6,978 bases of DNA from the NCBI GenBank assembly GCA_947178085.1, contig CAMWWS010000138.1:1-6978 (forward strand), read 5' to 3'. Source of the stretch: an uncultured Lachnospiraceae bacterium. GTDB lineage: Bacteria; Bacillota_A; Clostridia; Lachnospirales; Lachnospiraceae. The position numbers were made by a program, and so were the translations under genes. The notes under the pieces are model-generated. The model saw only the letters and a list, made by a program, of their open reading frames with translations. It did no database searches and was not told the DNA's origin. Every line of letters starts with the position of its first letter. Within the stretch, counting starts at the first letter, position 1. Below, one piece after another: positions 1 through 5,890 of the stretch.

Positions 1-2623
1 CTTCATAGGAATCCTCATGATATCTGCGGTAATACACCTTACCGTCCTGATAGACGTATGTGCTGCTCGTATATTTCATATCCGCAAGATATGACAAATC
101 ATCCGTATACTGCGTCGGTATTACTTCGTTAACATATTCGATATCTTCTGTTCCGGCTTCCGCTGCCTCCTGTTCTATTTCCAAATTTCCCATATAATAC
201 AATTCTTTTCGTTCTTCGGGATCTGACTCCTGATACAAATCCCCGGTTTCCATGTCAACGCTAAAGCGTTGTAATGTATGTATCATATCACCATTTATAT
301 CTTCTATTAAAGAAACACTGTGATACTTCCTTCCCAAAAATGAATAGACACCATCATACTTGATTTTAAAATCCGTATATTCCTTCTTCGTTTTCAGGAA
401 ATCAAAAAACTTATCCATCAATTCAACTATGACTTCATTATCTTCATCATATTCATGCATAAAAACATCTTCCGGTTCATCCGGTAAGTTCAAACCTTTC
501 AATATTCCTTCCTTTAGCAGTACCCATTCTTTCTCCCCACGTATATAAATATCTCCCATATCTTTTTCTACCAGAAATGTACCTTCAAAAAGAATATCCT
601 TTTCTGACGTTTCCCGATAAATCGGAATCTGATATCCCTCAAAAGGGGTATGCACATTCGTTTCATAAAATACGATTGCTTTCTCTGAATTCTGAAAAGT
701 AACATTCTCGAAAAGATTATTTTCAAGCATTTCCTCTAATTTTAGGAGTGAAACACTGGGTTCAATATCTAAGATAATCTCCGTTCGTCCTAATTGTATC
801 GTTCTATCAATGCATACCTCGTTCATATAATGCCTGTCCGCCTTACATTCTTCCAAACTTCCGTCTAAGCCAAAACCTACCGGCCAGAAGTAGTAATTAC
901 CTTTCTGAGACTTTACTATAAGGTATCTGAAATAATACTCTTCACTTCCTACGACTGCTGCCGAAATACACATACGACTATAGTCAAATGCCTCATATTC
1001 TCCTATATACATTTTATATTCTCCGGAATTTCCATTCTGCTTTAACAACTCTGTTATATGGTTCTCCAGCGCTTCCACATATTCATCATTTTCTACTTTA
1101 GGCACTTCTAATAATGCTAAATCATCTATTTTTAAATTTCCTCCTCCAATATTGCTTAATAAACGGCATGCATTGTATACATCCATCGTATATGTCAAAC
1201 ATAATGTAGTCTTTAAATGCCATTCTTTCTCAGCAAATGAATTCCTATATATAGCATAAAACTCCGCCATTCCCTCAGTATTTATATATAAATATATTGT
1301 TCCATTATCTCCCTGAACGGTTCTGTTCACCTTTTCTCTTGGAATGAAATACAATATATCTTCATCTCTGGATTCTTTATATATCACTATTTCCTTATTA
1401 TTAATCCCTCTTATTTCCCCTTCCATATATCCCAGTTCATTCATTCCAAACCATTCACTATAGCTGCATGCATAGGATATCATGTCCAATGCTTCTTCAG
1501 CGTCTATACTTTCTTCAGTTCGCTCTGTATTTTCTTCACATATACTTTCTCTATTTATATCCACATAATAATCTTCTCCCTCTGTTACTGAAATTGATAT
1601 CTTTATCCATCCCAAATCCTTTATTTTTTGAATGCAATCCTCATACTCCTCCGTGGGCATAAATAAGCTTCCCACAAAGTACCGTTCATTTACCTCTTCA
1701 TATCCATAATATCCCGGCGGATAATAATCATATGCCCTGCTTATGAATGGGTCAGAATATTTTTGAGTATCATCCGGAATAACAAAGTAAAAATACTGTT
1801 CCAAATCTTCACCTACTACACATCCTGTTACTTTGGTCGCTGTCTTTTTAAGAAAACTTTCTTCAGTGCCTTCGCTTGGCATTCTGCAATATGTCCCAAG
1901 GTAAATTTCATAATTTCCATAATGCTCATTTTCTGCCAGAGTTAGTTGTATCGACTTTATCATGGATTCAATATATTCATTTTCATCAATGCAAATTTCC
2001 GGCATATCTATTTTTTTTGCATCAAAAGTTACTTCGATATCTCCAAGCTTTACTAATGTATCGTAATAATATATCATGCAGGTACGAATTCCCTGCTCAT
2101 CCGCACCGCCTCCAATAACATTAACAGGCACGCCGCCTTCGTCCAGCCGAAAATCTGCAACATAATAAAAGGCGAATCCCCCCGCATTTTCAGAATAATA
2201 TAACTCACAAAGCTCATCATTTATCAATACTTCCTTGTTTCCCATCCCCTCCGGCAAGAACAACAGCTTATTCCCACTTACAGTATATACCGACAATTGT
2301 GCGTTTCCTTCCGATAAAGGACCCAATTCTCTGTAATCACAAAACTGCATATCGTGCAGCATTCTTTCATATGCATAAATATACTCAATCCTTTCTGCAA
2401 TTTCTTCCAAAGAAACATTGTATGGAATCGGTGCAACTTCCTGAACTATGCTGTCACAGAATATCTGCAAATGAGAAAGCCCCTGTAATCCACTGATACT
2501 GGCACTTATTCCCAAATATTTATTATAGTTTTCCGTTGTAGAATACATCCCTACTGTTTGTGCATAAAGGCTTATACATTTTAAAGAGAATATGATTAAA
2601 GCAATGCTAATAACTCTTTTCAA
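1..2623 (-). CDS. Large secreted protein of unknown function with three internal repeats (C-terminus outside window)
   Basis: The minus frame is open from 2623 to the left edge, 874 codons without a stop; I checked it codon by codon. The family is not recognised. I chose the TTG start because AGGAGG (2633-2638) lies 9 nt upstream and the product then begins with a compact signal peptide: basic MKRV, hydrophobic residues 5-14, and a plausible cleavage site after SLYA (residue 21). An in-frame ATG at 2684-2686 would add 21 residues but has no ribosome site. No lipobox is visible. The mature chain is acidic and rich in Tyr, Glu and Asp, with alternating helix-like and strand-like stretches. A similar segment appears three times, near residues 207-245, 507-543 and 726-760. 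I see no enzymatic motif and no second membrane segment. Export is inferred from the signal peptide. A terminator upstream at 2800-2843 suggests it has its own promoter. Confidence 0.85.
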   Translation of the reverse strand, partial: MKRVISIALIIFSLKCISLYAQTVGMYSTTENYNKYLGISASISGLQGLSHLQIFCDSIVQEVAPIPYNVSLEEIAERIEYIYAYERMLHDMQFCDYRELGPLSEGNAQLSVYTVSGNKLLFLPEGMGNKEVLINDELCELYYSENAGGFAFYYVADFRLDEGGVPVNVIGGGADEQGIRTCMIYYYDTLVKLGDIEVTFDAKKIDMPEICIDENEYIESMIKSIQLTLAENEHYGNYEIYLGTYCRMPSEGTEESFLKKTATKVTGCVVGEDLEQYFYFVIPDDTQKYSDPFISRAYDYYPPGYYGYEEVNERYFVGSLFMPTEEYEDCIQKIKDLGWIKISISVTEGEDYYVDINRESICEENTERTEESIDAEEALDMISYACSYSEWFGMNELGYMEGEIRGINNKEIVIYKESRDEDILYFIPREKVNRTVQGDNGTIYLYINTEGMAEFYAIYRNSFAEKEWHLKTTLCLTYTMDVYNACRLLSNIGGGNLKIDDLALLEVPKVENDEYVEALENHITELLKQNGNSGEYKMYIGEYEAFDYSRMCISAAVVGSEEYYFRYLIVKSQKGNYYFWPVGFGLDGSLEECKADRHYMNEVCIDRTIQLGRTEIILDIEPSVSLLKLEEMLENNLFENVTFQNSEKAIVFYETNVHTPFEGYQIPIYRETSEKDILFEGTFLVEKDMGDIYIRGEKEWVLLKEGILKGLNLPDEPEDVFMHEYDEDNEVIVELMDKFFDFLKTKKEYTDFKIKYDGVYSFLGRKYHSVSLIEDINGDMIHTLQRFSVDMETGDLYQESDPEERKELYYMGNLEIEQEAAEAGTEDIEYVNEVIPTQYTDDLSYLADMKYTSSTYVYQDGKVYYRRYHEDSYE
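344..2005 (-). repeat. Three diverged protein-level repeats inside the large secreted protein
   Basis: Repeat A lies at 1889-2005 (residues 207-245), B at 995-1105 (507-543) and C at 344-448 (726-760). Each has an acidic NEYIE/NDEYVE/EDNEVIVE start, then an amphipathic helix of about 20 residues, then a strand of the form Gly/Thr-x-Tyr/Phe-x-x-Tyr-x-Gly-x-Tyr (NYEIYLGTY in A, EYKMYIGEY in B, DFKIKYDGVY in C). After A and B a VVG-E strand pair follows (CVVGEDLEQYFYFVI and AVVGSEEYYFRYLIV). Spacing is about 300 and then 220 residues. The similarity is by eye; the repeats do not look alike at the DNA level, so any duplication is old. Confidence 0.6.
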
Positions 2624-2632
2624 AAGAAAGAA

Positions 2633-2638
2633 CCTCCT
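2633..2638 (-). promoter_or_regulatory. Ribosome binding site that decides a TTG start
   Basis: On the minus strand AGGAGG lies 9 nt before the TTG at 2623-2621. No ATG is equally well placed: the in-frame ATG at 2686-2684 has no purine-rich sequence before it. Confidence 0.8.
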
Positions 2639-2650
2639 CTTCTCTTTTTC

Positions 2651-2749
2651 ATGCAAGTAGTCATTGTAATGCAAAATAGTTTCCATATTTTATATTCTAA
2701 AACAGCCTTGCATCATTTTTGCATCATAACTGTTACAAATTTGTTGCAT
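2651..2749. promoter_or_regulatory. Cluster of five TTGCAT/ATGCAA hexamers upstream of the large secreted-protein gene
   Basis: Within 99 bp the hexamer occurs as ATGCAA at 2651-2656 and 2669-2674 and as TTGCAT at 2708-2713, 2719-2724 and 2744-2749 (plus strand). Two of these form a 9-bp direct repeat TTGCATCAT (2708-2716 and 2719-2727) with an 11-bp period, about one helical turn. The two groups face each other. The arrangement fits binding sites for a dimeric regulator in the promoter region of the gene starting at 2623, but I know no regulator with this site. I found no convincing -35/-10 pair in this gap. Confidence 0.3.
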
Positions 2750-2799
2750 TTTGAATTTATAAAAAGTATCAATAAAAGGACTCCAAAAGAAAAGCATAC

Positions 2800-2843
2800 A
2801 AAAAACAGGGAGATAACTGATAATCAGTTATTTCCCTGTTTTT
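2800..2843 (-). terminator. Strong intrinsic terminator after the Rpn nuclease gene
   Basis: A 19-bp inverted repeat (2802-2820 with 2824-2842) encloses a 3-nt loop and has a single mismatch on the minus strand, which is a G-U wobble if transcribed from the plus strand. The stem has a GGGA/TCCC core and A/T flanks, so the minus-strand transcript ends in a run of six U and the plus-strand transcript in five U. It could work in both directions. It lies 63 nt downstream of the nuclease stop codon and separates that gene from the large secreted-protein gene. Confidence 0.85.
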
Positions 2844-2905
2844 CATAGTTAGTAATCTTCAAACTGTTTTCATATCTATTCCCAAGGCTTCTGAGTATAA
2901 AAAAT

Positions 2906-3763
2906 CTATATCCCGAATTCTTTAAACAATTCATTCTGAAACTCTGCATCCTCAGCCGCCCGCGTCAAATCCTCCAAACGATTCTGTGCTATTAATATCA
3001 GCGTAAGCTTATTTGCTCGCTGTATACCTTCTTCCCTTATGGTCTTCTCATACTTCTCAGCATCAAATTCTTCCAACAACATACCCAATACCTCCGACCG
3101 GTTTTTTCTAAGGAATCCAGATAGAATATCATGGTCTATGCAATAATCTATCGCTATAGTCAGTGCTTCATTTCTATCTTCTATGTCCGAAATATACTGT
3201 CTTGAAATCTCTACAAAGGCTGCATACTCTTTCAGGGTTTTGCAGTTCTCCATCAGTTTCTCATTATGCCCCCGATTGATATTGAGCATTCTCACTTTCA
3301 GCTCAACATCTGCTTCCTTGTCCTTGTTCTCAAACGCATCTGACAGCCTTAATACCTTTTCTTCAGGCATCTCTTTTTCGCCATTATAAAATACTACACA
3401 CCGAGGTGTCGGCAGAGATATCTGTTTTGTTCCATAAAGGCTGCTTTCTGCATTGCTTATAATCTTCTGATACTCTTCCGCCAGATAGATTAGAAAACGA
3501 GCCGGCATATTCGAGCTGTATGTACTTTGATGCTCATACATGTTCAGTGTTCCCATCAGCACAAATGCCAAATCATTCTTCATCGTTATATAGACGGCAT
3601 TCTTAATTGTAACCACCTGTAATGCGTCCGCATCATGATAATCAGTTCCATTAAGCGCATTATAAAGCTGCAACAGATTTTCTTTATCATTCTCGAACAG
3701 AAAACGGAACAATCTGTCCTTTACCTCGCGAGTTACCCTACTGTTTTGTTCTTCATTTTGCAT
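2906..3763 (-). CDS. Rpn-family recombination-promoting nuclease / putative transposase (PD-(D/E)XK)
   Basis: 285 residues. The sequence matches the Clostridial Rpn/PDDEXK_2 type. An N-terminal helix region VTREVKDRLFRFLF is followed by the nuclease core: Asp64 in KNDLAFVL, then Glu77 and Gln79 in YEHQSTYSSNMPARF, the D...ExQ form of the PD-(D/E)XK active site. Next comes PTPRCVVFYNG (residues 118-128) and a helical tail ending LFKEFGI. In studied Rpn relatives (E. coli RpnA) the enzyme is a metal-dependent DNA endonuclease that stimulates RecA-independent recombination; this role is carried over by family. I chose ATG 3763 because AGGAGG (3771-3776) lies 7 nt upstream; an upstream in-frame ATG at 3829 would add 22 residues with no ribosome site. 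The gene appears complete, has its own promoter and terminator, and is probably monocistronic. The tail lacks the repeated REEG stretches that many relatives carry. Confidence 0.9.
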   Translation of the reverse strand: MQNEEQNSRVTREVKDRLFRFLFENDKENLLQLYNALNGTDYHDADALQVVTIKNAVYITMKNDLAFVLMGTLNMYEHQSTYSSNMPARFLIYLAEEYQKIISNAESSLYGTKQISLPTPRCVVFYNGEKEMPEEKVLRLSDAFENKDKEADVELKVRMLNINRGHNEKLMENCKTLKEYAAFVEISRQYISDIEDRNEALTIAIDYCIDHDILSGFLRKNRSEVLGMLLEEFDAEKYEKTIREEGIQRANKLTLILIAQNRLEDLTRAAEDAEFQNELFKEFGI

Positions 3764-3770
3764 GTTTTCT

Positions 3771-3776
3771 CCTCCT
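3771..3776 (-). promoter_or_regulatory. Ribosome binding site fixing the nuclease start
   Basis: AGGAGG on the minus strand, followed by 7 nt and the ATG at 3763-3761. It places translation 22 codons downstream of the longest possible ORF start. Confidence 0.85.
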
Positions 3777-3872
3777 ATGAGACAGGAAGTGAAAACAGCC
3801 GATTGCATTTTCAGCATATCTCTGCACATTTCTTTCAGTTCCTGCCATATTTAATTAATAATTTAGAAAAAT

Positions 3873-3889
3873 CTGACAGAAACTGTCTG
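3873..3889 (-). terminator. Terminator-like hairpin in the nuclease leader
   Basis: Minus-strand CAGACAG-TTT-CTGTCAG folds into a short stem with one A-A mismatch and is directly followed by ATTTTTC. It sits about 40 nt after the predicted transcription start of the nuclease gene. It could end read-through from the upstream operon or act as an attenuator. The stem is short, so termination may be weak. Confidence 0.4.
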
Positions 3890-3891
3890 AA

Positions 3892-3906
3892 TGTGCGGAA
3901 TGCACA
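3892..3906 (-). other. Small hairpin in the nuclease leader
   Basis: Minus-strand TGTGC-ATTCC-GCACA forms a perfect 5-bp stem with a 5-nt loop, immediately upstream of the terminator-like hairpin. No known riboswitch or leader family is recognised. Confidence 0.35.
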
Positions 3907-3933
3907 ACTTTTTAGAATTTTCCTGATGTTTTT

Positions 3934-3962
3934 ATATTAGACGTTATAATATCATTTGTCAA
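3934..3962 (-). promoter_or_regulatory. Sigma-A-type promoter for the nuclease gene
   Basis: On the minus strand a perfect -35 TTGACA (3957-3962) is separated by exactly 17 nt from TAATAT (3934-3939), one substitution from the consensus -10. Transcription would start near 3927, giving a leader of about 160 nt before the ATG at 3763. The -35 lies only about 30 bp past the stop codon of the preceding gene. Confidence 0.75.
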
Positions 3963-3984
3963 TCACTTTTGCTTCTTTTTCCGT

Positions 3985-4010
3985 ATTTTTCTATAAGTTT
4001 TTTCTATAAG
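3985..4010 (-). repeat. 13-bp tandem duplication at the 3' end of the DUF5991-like gene
   Basis: On the minus strand CTTATAGAAAAAA (3998-4010) is followed directly by CTTATAGAAAAAT (3985-3997), identical at 12 of 13 bases. The second copy supplies the TAG stop at 3993-3991. Because 13 is not a multiple of 3, gain or loss of a copy changes the C-terminus: with one copy the protein would end SYRKIRKKKQK and stop at a TGA just before the -35 box. Confidence 0.7.
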
Positions 4011-4755
4011 ACGGCAATGCTGAAGGTGAAGTAATGCTTTCATCTAGCTTTTCAAAATAAATGCCTTTTATCTCTTCCACACTTTCAATAAAAATAGGAT
4101 GTTCTTTTCTAAGCACATGCCATGAGGAAATCAGTTCCGAATCGTCATAAGAAAGTGTGAGCATTAATTCGTCCTCTTCATAACGTTCTACCATTCCATA
4201 CAAGCTGTCACCCGGCAGGCTGCTCTTAAAAATAATATCGATAGAATTTTCATCTCCTTCTACATATGCTAATGAACGTGTTTGCAAAAACCAGCCATTA
4301 CCCTCCAGTTCTGCATAATATTTTCCGTAATCTTTATAAATGATAATTTCATAATCCACAAAATAATTTATTTCTCCACTGTTATGCTCAAATGTATCGG
4401 TAAAACCGTATCGTCCCATCCAGATATCTAATTTATTGTTCTCATATATGCTACTGTTTTTACTATTGCTTCCGCCCTCACTAAAATATGGATATTTCAA
4501 ATCCCATGTTCTGACTCGGCTCCAGCCTTCAACCTCTATGTTTGCCTGTATGGATTTCTCTAAAATTTCTACCTCACCGATAACTGTGGACCGTATTTGC
4601 TCTAGCGGCTCATTTTCTATTTCTCTGTCTGTCTCAATTGCATAGTCCTCTTTCTCTGGTTCCTGTGCAAGAGAGATTGTTGCTTCCGACTTGGTATAAC
4701 GATAAATACATACCAGTACCATCATGACAAGCACAATTTGTATAACCTTCTTCAT
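3991..4755 (-). CDS. Membrane-anchored DUF5991-like protein
   Basis: 254 residues. One hydrophobic segment (residues 4-18, after MKK) acts as an anchor or uncleaved signal. VLVC resembles a lipobox, but Val before Cys is not canonical, so lipidation is doubtful. A charged linker follows to about residue 75, then a beta-rich domain (about 111-237): WMGRYGFTDTF, YEIIIYKDYGKYYAELEGNG, TRSLAYVEGDENSIDIIF, DELMLTLSYDD, and closing YFEKL. This W-G-x-Y ... YYAEL ... YFEK pattern is how I remember DUF5991, which has no assigned function; the assignment is from recall only. ATG 4755 was chosen over ATG 4773 because GGAAGGA (4764-4770) lies 8 nt upstream, whereas the earlier ATG falls inside the preceding gene. 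That ribosome site overlaps the end of the broken gene upstream, so translation was probably coupled to it. A 13-bp tandem duplication sets the present C-terminus. Confidence 0.8.
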   Translation of the reverse strand: MKKVIQIVLVMMVLVCIYRYTKSEATISLAQEPEKEDYAIETDREIENEPLEQIRSTVIGEVEILEKSIQANIEVEGWSRVRTWDLKYPYFSEGGSNSKNSSIYENNKLDIWMGRYGFTDTFEHNSGEINYFVDYEIIIYKDYGKYYAELEGNGWFLQTRSLAYVEGDENSIDIIFKSSLPGDSLYGMVERYEEDELMLTLSYDDSELISSWHVLRKEHPIFIESVEEIKGIYFEKLDESITSPSALPSYRKNL

Positions 4756-4760
4756 AGACT

Positions 4761-5869
4761 TTATCCTTCCCAAGCGACTGTTTTTCTCATAGACTCATAT
4801 AACTCCTCCAATTGCTGTGCCCGCTCTTCACCGCTTAGTCCTACCATATCCCTCGGAAAAGTTTTTTCCAATGCAATATAATCTATTTCCATCTTTTTAT
4901 AACCTCTCATATATTCCTCAAGCATATCCCTTAACCTGTCTGCTTCATATACATTTTCTCCAAGGAAAAAATACTCCTTTTCTTCATCTGAGCCACAAAT
5001 ATCAATCCGGGTAATTTCTTTCGGAGCAGTATCTTCTCCAAATACAGTCTCGTACAATACGACTGTATATGCACCGCCTCGCATGTCCCCGCCATGTGAG
5101 CTGCAATCAAGAGAAAGATATCTGTATTCACTATTCTCATTTACATATGCATCCAACAAACTGACATTCATATATGGCGATATTCCACTATAATCTATAG
5201 CTTCCAGCATGTAGTCTTCCGGAGTCGCTATCGTATCAAAATAAGGAATAACCCTTCCGTCATTCTGTCGATAAACATATAGAGAATTACTGCCGCAATG
5301 ATTGGACGTAAACGCAATCAACATCTCTGGCTTTCTTTCCCTGTATCGTTAATCTCCACGTTCACGCCACGTATGATTCCGACATTATCTATCAAAATTT
5401 TCACAGTAACTATTTGAGTTGTTTCTTCCTCAACATTATTTCTATCAGGATAATAAAAGTATGTAAAATCATATCCAACATCACCAAACAGGTAATTAAT
5501 CGTATACGACCTGTCATAAAGATATGGGTTCGGTTCCCATTCTGCATTCAGTGATTTCTAGTCTGTCTTTTGTATCTGTTCCATCGCCCAGTCAGAAAAA
5601 TACTGCTGTTCTTCTTCCGATATCACTCCGCGCTCTTTTATCACATTCATTAGAAGACGTCCAACGAATATTTCCATCTCACTTAAATGTTCTGATACAA
5701 AAACGCCTTTCCCGATAATATCTTTTTCCAAAAGATAATCTGAATCTTCGACATAATATACTCCCTCCGTTGTCCGCATCAAAGTGTATCCCATGAGGTT
5801 TTCTTTTACCTGCCCGGGTTCAACTGAAAAATAGTACTTCTGTTCAATTTCTTTCTTTTCACTTTCTCC
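4761..5869 (-). pseudogene. Broken gene of unknown family: internal stop and one-base frameshift, no proper 5' end
   Basis: The minus frame is open from 5869, hits TAG at 5560-5558 (after EQIQKTD), continues in the same frame as protein-like sequence (KSLNAEWEPNPYLYDRSY, DVGYDFTYFYYPD, TVKILIDNVGIIRGVNVEI) and ends at TGA 5320-5318. The sequence resumes one base out of frame as MLIAFTSN at 5324 and runs to TAA 4763-4761. Restoring one G, so that CAG-AG-ATG becomes CAG-GAG-ATG near 5325-5327, rejoins it as ESQ-E-MLIAF; the repaired frame encodes 369 residues plus one stop to repair. The middle and C-terminal parts read as one soluble acidic protein ending in a helix-rich tail. No signal peptide, start codon or good ribosome site lies near 5869. 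The pieces at 5558-5794 (78 aa) and 4761-5324 (187 aa) have ATG codons but weak ribosome sites, so stable products are doubtful. It sits between two membrane-anchored proteins in a likely operon. Confidence 0.75.
4764..4770 (-). promoter_or_regulatory. Ribosome binding site of the DUF5991-like gene, inside the preceding reading frame
   Basis: GGAAGGA on the minus strand lies 8 nt before ATG 4755 and runs up against the TAA (4763-4761) of the upstream frame. The two were probably translationally coupled, so early termination in the broken upstream gene may lower expression here. Confidence 0.65.
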
Positions 5870-5890
5870 CTATTCAATTTCTTTCTTTTC
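5843..5890 (-). repeat. 18-bp direct repeat across the boundary of the right-hand gene and the broken gene
   Basis: TTCAATTTCTTTCTTTTC (plus strand) occurs exactly at 5843-5860 and 5873-5890, a 30-bp period with a 12-bp spacer. On the minus strand both copies encode EKKEIE in the same frame. The copy at 5873-5890 forms the last residues of the right-hand gene before its TAG; the other copy lies just after that stop, at the head of the broken gene. This suggests a duplication or a deletion between short homologies at this junction. Confidence 0.8.

Noticed and set aside
1763..2118. Overlapping plus-strand open frames of 60-80 codons within the left 2.6 kb
   Set aside because: All are antisense shadows of the continuous 874-codon minus-strand frame.
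2620..2652. Ten-residue upstream ORF MKKRRGGSFF whose TGA overlaps the TTG start
   Set aside because: It has no ribosome site, and its GGAGGT codons are simply the ribosome binding site of the large gene.
2690..2800. Possible promoters for the large secreted-protein gene, for example TTGATA near 2767-2772 or the AT-rich TATAAA near 2690
   Set aside because: No -35/-10 pair with acceptable spacing and match could be found by eye, although a promoter is expected here.
3753..3848. 31-codon minus-strand ORF (starts MAGTERNVQRY) overlapping the nuclease start, a possible leader peptide
   Set aside because: No ribosome site before its ATG and no regulatory codon run; its frame overlaps the real AGGAGG and start by chance.
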